Origin: Rutpela maculata
Taxonomy: Eukaryota > Arthropoda > Insecta > Coleoptera > Cerambycidae
Reading direction: 5' to 3'
DNA length: 64,000 bases
NCBI GenBank assembly: GCA_936432065.2
Contig: OW386292.2
Coordinates: forward strand, 13,918,918-13,982,917
The notes beneath the pieces are model-generated. The model worked only from the letters and a program-made list of their open reading frames with translations. It was not told where the DNA came from and did no database searches. Below are positions 1 through 10,815 of this stretch, one piece after another. Position numbers and translations under genes: made by a program. How positions within the stretch are numbered: position 1 is the stretch's first letter; each line of letters opens with the position of its first letter.

Positions 1-940
1 ATTTACGACACGCCTTCGTCTCGTGCCGTAAACATCACCCCCGCGAGTAATAGCCATCATTATACGCTCACTGAATAATCTACTATTCCAAAGAACAGTT
101 TTTTATTACTCATCAAGACATATACTACTCGGAAAATATAATGACATAGAACATGGCCGATGGGCGGAAAAAGGCCCTTATCTATCCTTGTCCTTTCCTT
201 TTTTCTTGGAGCAAGAAGGTTATCAGACATGGAAAAAAGTCAACTTTAAAGAAGAGCCTTACGCCATTTTGTTTCCGCTTTCGGGACCCAATCTACCGAG
301 TTGATTTTGATAGGACTGCAGATATATTATTATTTATATAGTTATTTATCTATTGGCGAGGTTGGGGGCCAAAATCTGTAGTTTCTTTGAAAATTAAATG
401 AGCCCAAGTCAGCTTCTGTTCTCTTTACAAATAGATAATGGAAATCGGAAAATATAAAATAGCCGAAAGTTTACAGCAATGCAAAAATAGAAGTTGCTAA
501 TTTAATTAAGTAAAGTTTGCAGAACATGCTTGCAAACTTTTGTTTAATTGAAAATTTTACGCCGCTCTCAGTTAGACCTTGCGCGTAACGACTTAAGCGA
601 AAGTATAAAATTTGTAATTATAATTATTGGAATGAAAACGGTTTTGTTGTTGTACCCTCAGGTTTTTATCTAATTAGCTAATTTGTCGGGAACTTCGTCA
701 GGGGTGTTTTTATAAATAAAAACTCGTCACTTAGTTAAAAAGGAGGGATATTGTAATAAAGCGAACAGATTCTTTTCGTGGCAATTGTTTTTCTGTTACT
801 GTTTCAGGTTAGTAAATATTTATTAATACAAGAGCTAGTAAACTTTTTTTTAAATTCACCTCTGCCACTCCAGCGCCGTTTCTATCGGGGATGACAAACT
901 TATAATATGTAAAATAAAATGTAAAAAAAATAAAGAAGTA
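1..940. other. AT-rich DNA with no recognisable gene
   Basis: Only short open frames with no recognisable motif occur here. One small stem-loop is visible near 513-545. I see no transposon end or RNA gene. Confidence 0.5.
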
Positions 941-947
941 ATCGACC

Positions 948-1140
948 GGAACAGTAGCTCAGTGAGCTAAAGTGTATTGTGTGGCGAATATGCTGGTCAC
1001 AAAGTCTATCATGTACTAGGTTCGAGCTCCAGCCCCGGCATTGACAATATCGGTGAATATGGATGTATGTCTGCGCGGCTACTTGCCATCTTAGGATGGT
1101 TGACTAGTAATTCAGTTGATTATTACGGGTTTCATTTATA
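948..1140 (+). repeat. Possible tRNA-derived SINE head
   Basis: A tRNA-like RNA polymerase III promoter is visible. An A-box-like stretch TAGCTCAGTGAG lies at 955-966 and a B-box-like GGTTCGAGCTCC at 1019-1030, about 60 bases apart, which is the usual spacing. The B box has one extra base compared with the consensus. The stretch between does not fold as a proper tRNA cloverleaf by eye, so a SINE head or a tRNA pseudogene is likelier than a working tRNA. The 3' boundary is a guess. Confidence 0.4.
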
Positions 1141-1550
1141 TTAAACTCGTTTGAGTATTTTTAATAATCAAAAATAATTATTTGAGGGTAAACGTAAGAA
1201 ATTTATATGGCCATACTTTACGAACACTACGTTATTGATTATTTCGGGTATAATTTAAATTAAATTAATTTGAATATTTTTATAATGATTAGAATAATTT
1301 ACTTGGAGGTTTATACGAGGGTACTATGGCCAGACTTCAATAATTCATTGCTGTGATAAATTTGTCGACAGATGCCGACTTTTTATGTGTTTGGACCTAA
1401 ACACTTCAATGATTTTACTTAGAAATGAAAAGGTACTTAGCTCTTATATTTGTTATTTATTGCCTGGGTCGGGAAGTTTGTTTATATACTTGTTTCTTTA
1501 AGCTCGTTTCTTTATGCACCAAACTGATTGTCACTAAATAACTCGTATTA
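1141..1550. other. AT-rich DNA with no recognisable gene
   Basis: No open frame of note and no recognised repeat end. The region ends at the outer edge of the inverted Penelope-like pair. Confidence 0.4.
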
Positions 1551-1687
1551 GTTATCTGGCTGCTGGTTTCCGGGTCTTCTTCCACGTAGACTTGGTTGAG
1601 TGCTTGACGTTTCGACCATCTTGTCGTGGTCTTCTTCTGAAGCGAAGTGAGCTCTGCTGGACTGAGCTCCTCTATTTATACAGGTTA

Positions 1688-2119
1688 TCAGGAGGCGTGT
1701 TGCGGATCATTGCTCATGCGGAACATTGACTTCCACGTTATTGGTAATTGTAGTCCGGTGTCACAGTTATAGTTATTCGGATGTTTATTTATTTCAATGG
1801 CTTCTCTGTATCTTCTTGGCCAATAATTCTTGGTGTTGGCTAATTTCTTGGTTTTGTCGAATTTTATAAAATGGCCGGTTTCTTCTGAATGTTCGGCAAC
1901 TGCTGATTTTGTAGAATTTCCCTTCTTTGTATTTCTAATGTGTTGTCTGAGTCTGGTGTTTATACGTCGTTTGGTCTCTCCGATGTAAACTTGTCCGCAG
2001 GAACATGGGATGCTATATACTCCTGGTGTTTCTAGTTCTTCTGGACCTTGGTATTTGGGAAAATGTTGTGCCACCTTCCGTTTTGCATTATATATTACTT
2101 TGACGTTCTTTTTCTCCAA
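1688..2119 (-). pseudogene. GIY-YIG endonuclease fragment of a Penelope-like element (left copy)
   Basis: This 143-residue open frame is the C-terminal endonuclease of a Penelope-like retroelement. The core reads GVYSIPCSCGQVYIGETKRR, which carries the G-V-Y and Y-I-G pair of the fold, followed by Arg-rich NTRLRQH, the AEHSEETGH block and a later Glu (REAIEINKH) in the expected catalytic-Glu position. In the intact protein this domain follows a reverse transcriptase and makes the nick that primes insertion. Here the reverse transcriptase is missing because the element is 5'-truncated, so the methionine start is a chance start. Confidence in the family is high, and function is unlikely. Confidence 0.8.
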
Positions 2120-2271
2120 AACTCTTGTCCGTACATCCTTGTATATAAGGTAGGTAAGCTGTTGCCGTGTATTTCTTTTCTTCTTTTTCTTCTTCTGTTC
2201 TGGTTACCTACCGTATATACAAAAAAGAAGAAAAAAAGAAAAAAGAGGAAAAGAAATACACGGCAACAGCT

Positions 2272-2676
2272 TACCTACCGTATATACAAGGATGTACGGA
2301 CAGAATCGGAAGAGTTTTGGAGAAAAAGAACGTCAAAGTAATATATAATGCAAAACGGAAGGTGGCACAACATTTTCCCAAATACCAAGAAACACCAGGA
2401 GTATATAGCATCCCATGTTCCTGCGGACAAGTTTACATCGGAGAGACCAAACGACGTATAAACACCAGACTCAGAGAACACATTAGAAATACAAAGAATG
2501 GAAATTCTACAAAATCAGCAGTTGCCGAACATTCAGAAGAAACCGGCCATTTGATAAAATTCGACAAAACCAAGAAATTAGCCAACACCAAGAATTATTG
2601 GCCAAGAAGATACAGAGAAGTTATTGAAATAAATAAACATCCGAATAACTATAACCCGAACTACAATTACCAATAA
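2272..2676 (+). pseudogene. GIY-YIG endonuclease fragment of a Penelope-like element (right copy)
   Basis: This is the second copy of the same endonuclease, read from the opposite strand. It keeps GVYSIPCSCGQVYIGETKRR, the AEHSEETGH block and the late Glu (REVIEINKH). It lacks five residues after FPKYQ that the left copy has, and its C-terminus diverges and stops after NPNYNYQ. The open frame extends upstream into Lys/Glu-rich low-complexity sequence that is probably not part of the domain. Confidence 0.78.
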
Positions 2677-2774
2677 CGTGGAAGTCAATGTTCCGCATGA
2701 GCAATGATCCGCAACACGCCTCCTGATAACCTGTATAAATAGAGGAGCTCAGTCCAGCAGAGCTCAGTTCGCTT

Positions 2775-2808
2775 CAGAAGAAGACCACGACAAGATGGTC
2801 GAAACGTC
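2775..2808 (+). ncRNA. Degenerate hammerhead-ribozyme-like motif in the Penelope tail
   Basis: The tail reads CAGAAGA (2775-2781), then a 5-bp stem GACCA/TGGTC (2783-2787 with 2796-2800), then GAAAC and GTC (2801-2808). This order matches the hammerhead layout CUGANGA, stem II, GAAA, cleavage triplet, with one core mismatch (A for U). The same motif is in the left arm at about 1603-1638 on the minus strand. Hammerhead ribozymes are known in Penelope-like elements. The core mismatch and an extra A before the stem suggest this copy is inactive. Confidence 0.35.
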
Positions 2809-3078
2809 AAGCACTTAACCAAGTCTACGCGGAAGAAGACCCGGAAACCAGCAGCCAGATCACCAGCTCCGCGAAAGCCTTAGAACCAAGATATCGTATT
2901 AGTTATTTTCAAGTATTAATTCTATTTCAACTTTGTTCTTTTGTTAGAACACATCGATTTACGCGGAATTTTTTGAGCTACAATTTACCTGAGCTTTATC
3001 AAATTTCATGCAGTTTTACCCGGTATTTCGCGTTTTAAGTGGGAGAGTTCCAGATGCACATCCATTCACTCCGACCTA

Positions 3079-3134
3079 TCCCACTGAGCTCCCTAACTAG
3101 GGAGCTCAGTGGGACTGTCTTAACTAAGACAGTC
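3079..3134. repeat. Two abutting near-loopless palindromes
   Basis: The first palindrome pairs 3079-3095 with 3098-3114 and leaves a 2-base AC loop. The second pairs 3113-3122 with 3125-3134, also around AC. They overlap at the junction. Both stems are perfect and both are centred on TAACTA. The rest of 2863-3680 shows no gene. Confidence 0.85.
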
Positions 3135-4740
3135 TAAAATCATTTGGCAAAAGAATCGCCAGCTCTTGGACTATATAGTTTAGAAGTTGAAGAATGTCGA
3201 AAATTAAATAAAGGCACTTTTTTCTCTAGATTTAATAAATGGTCATTATAAAAATACGTTTTTGTACTTACGCAAATGCGTTCGTTTTAAAAACGGACGA
3301 AATGTTCATGTTTTTAAATCATTTCGTTAGCTGCGCGAAAATGAGTAGGTGCTCTTGTTAATGATTCTCTTTGTTTTCCCAAAAAGCAGTAAAGTGACCC
3401 ACATCAGTCCTTTTTTCAAGTAAATGGAAACAAAGAAATAAATGCCAAGTCATTTGGGTAATAATAGGAAATTCTCATGGACCAATTTTAATTAAAGTGC
3501 TTTCTTGTATTGCTAAAAAACAGTAATGATTGCGTACACTTTCCCTTCTTTAATTATACGATATTTATCACATTACCCAAATTTTGCTCATAGAAAATAA
3601 TAGGTAATAATAATAATGAAGGTTTTTTTTGTAAAGAATTTCTGCAAGAATTTCAACAAAAAGTCTGAATTTACATGTGCAGGGTGGACCAAATTAGATA
3701 GGATTTGAGGTTTTCTCCAAAACTATGGCAGATAGACAAAAACCAATATGTGTCCTGAGTTCGATTTTCGAGAAACAATCAATGGCGCAAACCGCGATTG
3801 TCTGTATTTTTCGACTACCGAGCTACAGAGCGTTTTTTGGAAAATTGACATTTTTGGATGACCTCTGTATCTCAATTACCAAGTGTCGAATCAAAAATCG
3901 AGTAACACATTCTTAAGGCATTTTTTTAAGTAGAATCTGTTGCTAATAAGAAGAAAATTATGCATGCTTTAGTTTTCGAGATATAGATATAACTTATAGT
4001 CTGGGGTCCAACAGTACGAAATCGCTCTAAATTCCAAGTAACCTGTTCCGACATGACGTACATTTTTCAACTTCAGATTTGCAAAAAGGGTTATATAGGA
4101 CACCAGAAATGACTTGTCGGATTCTTATCAGCTCTTGCATAACTTCTTAAATGATAAGAAAAGAGACGAAATGATAATTCCTAAAAAAATGTTTTTTAAT
4201 ACATAACACGTCCTGTAAAAGAAACTATAAGTGCTATCCATCTAATTTTCTTATAATATACACTAAAGACATAAGCGCTTGGATAAGGCTTGATGGCACA
4301 TGTTTAGTTTTAGTTTTTTGGGAAAAAAAAATGAAATCTGTAAGTATAAAATATCGTAGTAAGAATTTCAACATACGAGCAAGTACTTCAATTTTAAATT
4401 TTTTGTGTATAAACTATGCTAACAAACATACCCAATATATTGAAAATGTTTTTAAAACAAGAACTAAGTTGATATTGCATATAGTATTCGAGTTGTGAAT
4501 TTTTAAAATGGGTGAATGATGCAGCGCATGTAATAAATGCGACAGCTCTCCTAAAATTCATAAAGCGCATGAAAACAGTTTACAGTGGAATTAGCTGGTA
4601 TGCTTATGTTTACTAGGCGTATGTACTTATGTATATAGTGTGAAGTTATTTGTCTTAACATTTTAACATTATAAAAACTATTTGTGTTTGATTGTTTAAA
4701 TCGATTGATTATTGTTTGCGGTTCATATTTATTATTTACT

Positions 4741-5100
4741 AGCTATGCCCGCGGTTACGTTAGCGTGGAATTTTGAAATTGACTAAAAAGCTTCTTTATA
4801 AACGACGTTTGGGGTAGAATCACCATTCTGGAATATTCCAGAGTACTCTCGAATTTTCTGGAATATTACAGAAGTTTAATCTTAAAAGTTGCCGTGCAAA
4901 TACGCTTATTATAGAGATCAAGTTGTATCTCCTGTTCTACTAGACCGATTTTCATAAAACTTGGCTTAGTCTAGGCAGATTTCGATGAAATAAGAACTAA
5001 ATGTTACTCCAAGCTTAGATGAACCTCATTGGTTCAGTAGTTTCTGCGTGATGTGCGTTCAAACAGACAAACAGAGAAAAATTACAAAATCTGTCTTAAT
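4741..5100 (+). repeat. LINE- or SINE-like 3' tail repeat
   Basis: The stretch starts GCTATGCCCGCGGTTACG and ends near GTTTCTGCGTGATGTGCG followed by an AAACAGACAAACAG tract. This pairing of a CCCGCG block with a TTTCTGCGTGATG...CAGACA tail resembles widespread arthropod retroposon 3' ends as I recall them. The class is not certain and no coding part is attached. Confidence 0.3.
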
Positions 5101-5243
5101 GTATTCCATTACTCATCTTACATCCCCCACATCAGTTTTTTGCAAATATTTTCAATGTACATGCACGTCTAGCTTTACAAATGTATTATATGTATACGTT
5201 TGAAAATTATTAAAAGGTAAAATAATTTAATAAAAGTGATTTA

Positions 5244-5525
5244 CGCTCCCTCCCACCGACGGAAGACGCTTTTCAACAACATGTTACAAATATTTCTTTT
5301 TTTTAAACAGTGTTTTGAACCGTCATTATCATTACCTCTTGCACAAAATTTTGGATGCAGAATTGGAACTCAGGAGCTGGTACCGATAATGTCGACAAAA
5401 AAAAGTTTATCTGAACTTAAATTAAAAAGTGCAACTGTAAAATAAAATGCGACACAAAATGTTCTTGTGAGTGGTATTCAGTTGCGTGCTCGTGTGCTGC
5501 TTTTCCTGAAAATTGTTTTAAGGGA
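5244..5525 (+). pseudogene. C-terminal remnant of the nuclease/Cys-rich transposon gene (copy 1)
   Basis: Reading with frameshifts gives RSLPPTEDAFQQHV at 5244-5285, then QELVPIMSTKKSLSELK at about 5370-5420, then a Cys cluster CDTKCSCEWYSVACSCA starting at 5448. The same order (LPPTEDA-type block, FGW/PI block, C-x-C-rich cluster) appears at 12.1-13.3 kb and 25.7-26.1 kb. The Trp expected in the FGW block is Cys here (NFGCRI). The nuclease half is absent. This copy is clearly dead and is the most divergent of the four. Confidence 0.45.
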
Positions 5526-7441
5526 AGAAGCAATATGCATCATTTTATAATGATAGTGATTCTGACTAAAATGCTAGAATAGTTATACATAAAAATTACA
5601 TAATATACAACATTAATGTTTTATTTAAAATATCTCCCTTTTCTGCTTTCTATTAAATATGCTAAATACCTAAAATAATATTTCTCACTAATGTTTTATT
5701 TCTTAAACAATATAAAAACGAGTAGAAGTTGTACTCGGGCATGGCCAATTGCGAATACCTATTTGATTAACATTTTGCTCGAACACACAATTCACTTTGT
5801 ATCGATTATTATTTTTTTTTTAAATGTGGCCGCAATCGGCAACACCCGACTACTACTTTCATTCGTTTTGTTGTATTATTAACATAAAGTAATTCAAATT
5901 TGCAATTATATTGAACAATATAGTGCTTTTTACTGTTACACTGTACCAATTATCGTGTAGACTATTTTTATTTTAATGCTGCATAATTACGCGCCTCATA
6001 AAAAAATCATAAACAAAAAACTGTATACGTTATCGACGGGATCTTTTTTAAAAAAACTTTTTCAATATATGGACTATATATGGTAAGCAATTATATATAA
6101 GAATTTCATAAATTTAACATAGTTGTCTGCATATCGAAATTTTTAGAACATAAATATCAACCTTTTGATTTTAATTATTTTTTTCCAAAAAAAATATCCT
6201 TTTCAAAAATACCAATAGCTTAGTTAGAATCACGTATATCTTTTGAGTATACATACCAAAAATCAGATCGGTAGGTTACATAGTTTCTGTTTTAACGGAG
6301 AATAACCATTGTAAAACATAATTTTGTAATTATCAATCCGCCATCTTTTTTGCGATTTCTGAAGTTGCGCAAGAGCAAAAATTAATCCGACAAGTGTTTT
6401 CTAGTGCCCCAGGTAATGCTCTCTTCATTACTTATATCAACAATTGTACGTCATGTCGGAACAGGTCATCTTGATTTTGGAGTGCTTGGACCCCGGACTA
6501 TTATAGATGTCAATGGACAACAATTCGAACATTTATTGTTGTTTAGTTTTTCCTATTTTTGGCAAAATGCGTTTATATTATAAGAAGTGTTGTTGATAAT
6601 AGTTTTCCATGGCCTCCTCACGATATATTAAATTTTTCGAAAATTAACACTTTTTCTAGAGATAAATATGATATATCGTTGGATAGCTAATTTAAGTTGT
6701 AATGGAATAATTTACAGGGTAGGGTGTCCCATTTAAAAAAACAAAAGTTATGTCTATACCTCGACGAACTGAGGCATGCATAATTTTTTTCTTATCAGCA
6801 ACGGATTCTACTCAAAAAAGTGCCATAAGAATGTGTTACTCGATTTCCGATTCGACACTTGGTAATTGAGACATAGAGGTTGGAGTCGAGCTCAGGACAC
6901 CTATATTGGTTTTTGCCTCTCTGCCATAGTTTTAGAGAGAACCCCAAATCCCATCTAATTTTGTCCACCCTGTACAATGCGTCATAATTTAAAATTATAT
7001 AAAAGCCGAAAAAGTGAAGATAAATAGATGAATATCGTTTCATTTAAAAAAAATTATAATCTTTAAAGTTTGTCAATAATTTTTGACATTTCGTTTATTT
7101 AAGAATTCCTATTTGTAACAAATTCTACAACAAATCCTGATCTTTGATAAAAATATTTTTCCGAGGAAAGTGGTTCTTCTCAAATAGCAGACATTCTTAC
7201 ATTCAAATTGTTGGCGTAGGTCAGTATTTTTCAAAGTGCTCTAGAAGGAAAAGCCATATAGGTTTTTGTTTGTCTAGCCGGTCGCCATTACCAGTTTTTT
7301 TAATAACATGAAACTAATTACACCCTGTATATGGCCGGATATTACGCCTTTTTTAATTTCGTTGCCAAGAAAACTTCTCGTTTGCTATATGCTATAAGAA
7401 ATTATGGAACTAGTGAAAAAACATTTTTTTCTTCTCATATG

Positions 7442-7658
7442 CAGTGTGACCCATTTCAAGTAGAAACAGCATCGTAACTCAGTTATTAGTCACCCAATTT
7501 CAACCACATTGGGATCGGTATCAAAGATCTTTAATATTTCTTTTTTGAGTAAAACAAAACTTATTTTAGTCAGTGGCGTATGCATTTTTATTCAGAAAAA
7601 AAGGGACGATTTTTCGATAATTCGATATTAGACATTTTTTTGTTGATGGGTCACACTG
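7442..7658. mobile_element. Short MITE with CAGTGTGACCCAT ends
   Basis: The left end CAGTGTGACCCAT at 7442 is mirrored by ATGGGTCACACTG ending at 7658. The right end is followed by TA and the left end preceded by TG. At 217 bp it can encode nothing useful, so it is a non-autonomous element, probably moved by a TA-targeting transposase. Confidence 0.55.
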
Positions 7659-7690
7659 TATATGAAAATAACAATTTCTCCACTGTTTAA

Positions 7691-7855
7691 TCTATATGAA
7701 AGTGACATTTTTTTACTCTGGAGATGAAAATATTTTCATTTCTAGAAGTGAAAATGAAAATGTCAAATTTGACATAATTTGGAAGTGACATTTTTTTACT
7801 TTGGACATGAAAATATTTTCATCTCTAAAGTAAAAAAATGTCACTTTCATATAGA
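7691..7855. repeat. 165-bp foldback repeat
   Basis: The arms 7691-7739 and 7807-7855 are inverted copies with few mismatches; they carry GAAAGTGACATTTTTTTAC and GATGAAAATATTTTCAT. A third, direct copy of the arm lies at about 7785-7821. Confidence 0.7.
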
Positions 7856-7893
7856 GTAGACAGTCGAAAAATTGATATTTATATATGTATAAG

Positions 7894-8771
7894 CAGTGAC
7901 GTAGCCAGGATTTTTTTTCGGGGGGGGATCCGATCATTTTGAAGGTATTACTCAGTAATCCAGTTGGAATATATGACAAAAACATCTTTAAATTAAACGT
8001 GCTTTCAAATTTCCGCACTTTAAAAGTCCCTTTAGTCGATTTATATTTTCGAGGCGTCGCGACGCCCAGCTCATTGAAGGCGTTGAAATTCTATCACTTT
8101 GAAGAAATGCTAGTTGTTCCACATATAAACCTTTTTTTACAAAATTCCCATATCTCCATTTTCTTTCGAGAATTTTCGCTCAGACTTTTATGTGGAAAAT
8201 CCTGTATTTATAGTTCTGCTCAAAAGCGAAATCATTTCAAATATAATAATATCATATATTGAAATGCATTGTTTTTTTAATGAGCGGGGCGCGCTAGTGT
8301 TGGTTCAGCATCTAGTAGTAAACTATAAAGAAACAATTTTCTTTACTTCGTCTTGTTCAGTTCTGTTTATTTTTTTGAAAAAAAGATGTAATTGAGGAAC
8401 CTCTGGAACGCTTTATTATGAAAATGAACTAGATTTCTACAATCACATCACATTCGTCATATTCATATGCAGCAGGTTACTTAAGATTAAATCAGCTTCG
8501 GATTGCGCTAGATTGCGTCGCTTCAAATTGGCACGCTGTTGGCTCCGCCCTATTAATATGGCTGCAATAAAATTGCAGGAAACCACACCATGATTTGCAA
8601 CAGGGCTGGCTGGAATGGAAATTTAAATCACCCAGAAAAATTTTCAACAGAAACAGAAAATAAAATTAATATAATAATTTTAAATATTATGTCTGTCAAT
8701 TATTATTTAAATGTCAATTAATTTCGGGGAGGGTCCGGACCCCCTGGATCCCTCCCCTGGCTACGTCACTG
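7894..8771. mobile_element. Non-autonomous hAT-type element with target duplication
   Basis: The ends are CAGTGACGTAGCCAGG at 7894 and CCTGGCTACGTCACTG ending at 8771, perfect inverted repeats. The flanking GTATAAG occurs at 7887-7893 and again at 8772-8778, a 7-base (8 with one mismatch) target duplication. These features fit hAT elements. The 878-bp interior has open frames up to 107 codons, but none resembles a transposase. A G-run lies just inside the left end and a C-rich stretch inside the right end. Confidence 0.75.
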
Positions 8772-8802
8772 GTATAAGTAGAAAGAACAGCATTTCCTAC
8801 TC

Positions 8803-8877
8803 GAGATGAAATACGTTTTTTGTTCGTTCGCGAGAACGAATTCTCATCTCACGAAAAAAAACCTGTATTTTCATCTC
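8803..8877. repeat. Inverted repeat with a nested palindrome
   Basis: GAGATGAAATACG at 8803 pairs with GTATTTTCATCTC ending at 8877. A smaller palindrome, TTCGTTCGCGAGAACGAA, sits at the centre. The flanks 8878-9320 hold no gene. Confidence 0.5.
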
Positions 8878-9322
8878 TTGTTGTAAAATATAGTATGTTG
8901 TAATTCTGCTTGTGTTTACCTCTTCGGGCTTAAACTGGAGTAATTAAAAAGCAGTAGTTAAATAGAATGGACTATGTAAGATTGAAGACTAGATCCGTTT
9001 CCTTCATTACCATAAAGGTAAGCGATTTGCATAAGTTTCTATAAGTTGAAAGCTAAGGTCTCTAACGCCATTATCCACTGAATGCATAAAATTATTTTCT
9101 ATCTTAATTGTTCATTTCGTCATGCCCAATTAAATTCAGGGTAATTGTGCAAATCTATTATACTGCCTGTTATATGAGGCGAACCACTCGCATAAATATA
9201 TATGGCCGGAAATGATAAAAGAGGAAGGAGATATGCTACAACCCCTCTAAGGGGGTTGGTGTTAAAAATTGGTTTTTGTTTACTATAACAAGACAAATGG
9301 GAAATCTTCGATGTCTCGTTAT

Positions 9323-9399
9323 TCTCGACGTTTCATGACATTCTAAGCCTACTTGAAAAATAAAAATTTTCAATTTTTTTTTTACTGGATATGGAAGTA
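9323..9399 (-). repeat. Terminal scrap of DINE-1-like family A
   Basis: CTCGACGTTTCATGACATT and a degenerate ACTGGATATGGAAGTA end match the left end of the full family A copies at 28.0 and 33.4 kb. About 80 bp survive. Confidence 0.5.
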
Positions 9400-9682
9400 A
9401 TAATTACATAATTAGTACTTGCAAATTAGATTAGAAAACAGTGAATTGAAGAAATAATTTAAGTAATAATTTATAAAGTAAGTAAATAATACTTGAAATG
9501 CGTACTCTAGATAGGGTTAGAAATAGATACCGGAAAAGTCCCCCCCCATTTTCGTCGGAAGAGAAAAAGGATAGGAAATTAAAAATTTGTCGTGAAATTC
9601 TGCATAAAAAATGTTCTATTAACCTTGTAGCTTATCCTCATTTTGTGCTAACAAATCAAGAAAAATGTCCATTATACTATTA

Positions 9683-9970
9683 GGAGTCTTCAGTGCACAT
9701 ATACTCCACACATGGCCTAACGAAAATGGAAACGCGCTGAAAAACCTAGCACACATGTTTGACTTAACAATAAGAAATACATGGAGCAAAAGTCAAACCT
9801 GCATTGACACCTGGAGTAATGGAAGCTCAATCACACAAATAGACCATACCCTGGTAAGCAGAGAGATAAGGGCAAGGATCAAGAAGGTTAAAGCAAAAAG
9901 GACAGCAGAAGAAAGCGCTAACACTGAACAGCAGCAAACTAAAAATAGGGAGACCATGTTACACGTGGAA
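9683..9970 (+). pseudogene. LINE endonuclease fragment (C-terminal part of the domain)
   Basis: The frame reads NENGNALKNLAHMFDLTIRN, then NTWSKSQTCIDTWSNG, then QIDHTLVSREIRARIK. This matches the end of the exonuclease-endonuclease-phosphatase domain of non-LTR retrotransposons, where NTWF, TW.SP and the QIDH(I/V)LVS block with its catalytic Asp-His follow one another. The upstream catalytic region and the reverse transcriptase are missing. The frame then runs Gln/Asn-rich into a repeat tail, so the element is internally deleted. Confidence 0.55.
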
Positions 9971-10019
9971 AACAACAATCGAGAGGATAAAAAAAACTAG
10001 GAAAGAAAAGCGAGGAAAA

Positions 10020-10447
10020 AACATGCGTCATGTGGCTCTCGCTGCTGACAACAAGCATGACCCAAATCCAACCCAGCATCGGAAACCGAGGAATCAGAAG
10101 ACTCAGCAAAAGAAGATTTGAAGAAGCAGAAACACAAAAAGAGGAGCATAAACACTCCATATCAAGACACAGCACATATTTCACACGAAGATTCAGAAGA
10201 GGCAGATGCCCAGAACCAAAAACACAAAAAAGGAAGCTTAAACGCTCCCTCACGACACAATGCGGTAACGCATCTCATAAATACCTACACCTCCCATCCC
10301 ATGTTCCTTTACCATGCGCCATGTGGCTCTCGCTGCTGGCAACAAGCATGAACTTAGTCCAACCCAGCGTGGACGTAGCAGGCCCAGCTGTATAACCCTG
10401 GGAGTGGCAACAATGCCTACCGCACGCTGGTAAATCAATCAATCAAT
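10020..10447 (+). repeat. LINE-like 3' tail with internal direct repeats and an AATC tail
   Basis: ATGTGGCTCTCGCTGCTG occurs at about 10030 and again at about 10321, each followed by CAACAAGCATGA. Between them two further related blocks of roughly 75-90 bp repeat (AAGATTTGAAGAAG.. and AAGATTCAGAAGAG..). The segment ends with four AATC units at about 10432-10449, a common terminus of RTE-type retrotransposons. Confidence 0.5.
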
Positions 10448-10815
10448 CAACAGCGACCGAACAGAGCGCACAGGTAAAAATCAATCTTATTCGAAGTTTC
10501 ACAGCGAATATCTTAAAACCGGTTACTTTAACGAGAAAAATGCTCAGGAATGAATTTATAGAGCGGAATTCACTCTATAAGATGCTTGTACAGCGGGTTT
10601 TAAAGCAAGTGATTTTTATTTATTTTTCCCTTTTTTTTCACACAGATGCGTTTATAATTATACGTAAAATATGTATAGTACCGCCATAGATATAAGGACG
10701 GCCTCAGGCTATACCCGGAAGGATTACGGCAATCAAAACTTCAGACATCAATAATTACCTTAAACGTATATATAGTATAGGTACTTAAAATTATACTGCA
10801 TTTTCTGTATTATTA

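Larger units (their letters stand above)
1551..2862. mobile_element. Two Penelope-like element 3' ends in inverted, head-to-head orientation
   Basis: The sequence from 1551 to about 2200 returns as its reverse complement from about 2235 to 2862. Each arm holds a GIY-YIG endonuclease fragment followed by the same 3' tail, which ends at CCAGCAGCCAGAT. The two 5'-truncated ends meet in a purine-rich stretch around 2215-2240. Penelope-like elements are known for 5' truncation and for tandem or inverted partial copies. No reverse transcriptase domain is present. The arms differ by scattered substitutions and a 15-base gap in the coding part, so the pair is not a very recent duplication. Confidence 0.7.
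3680..6972. mobile_element. TIR element (CAGGGTGGAC ends) with a Cys-rich gene remnant inside
   Basis: Inverted ends CAGGGTGGACC at 3680 and GTCCACCCTG at 6963-6972 face each other. The arms stay alignable for about 400 bases: 3680-4100 mirrors about 6435-6972. The right end is followed by TA and the left end preceded by TG, which fits a TA duplication with one mutated copy, as in Tc1/mariner-type elements. Inside are an RTE-like tail and a fragment of a Cys-rich protein, not a mariner transposase. The element may therefore be non-autonomous or a composite. Confidence 0.6.

Noticed and set aside
153..341. 62-codon open frame at the left edge
   Set aside because: No recognisable domain or repeat relation; length is within chance expectation.
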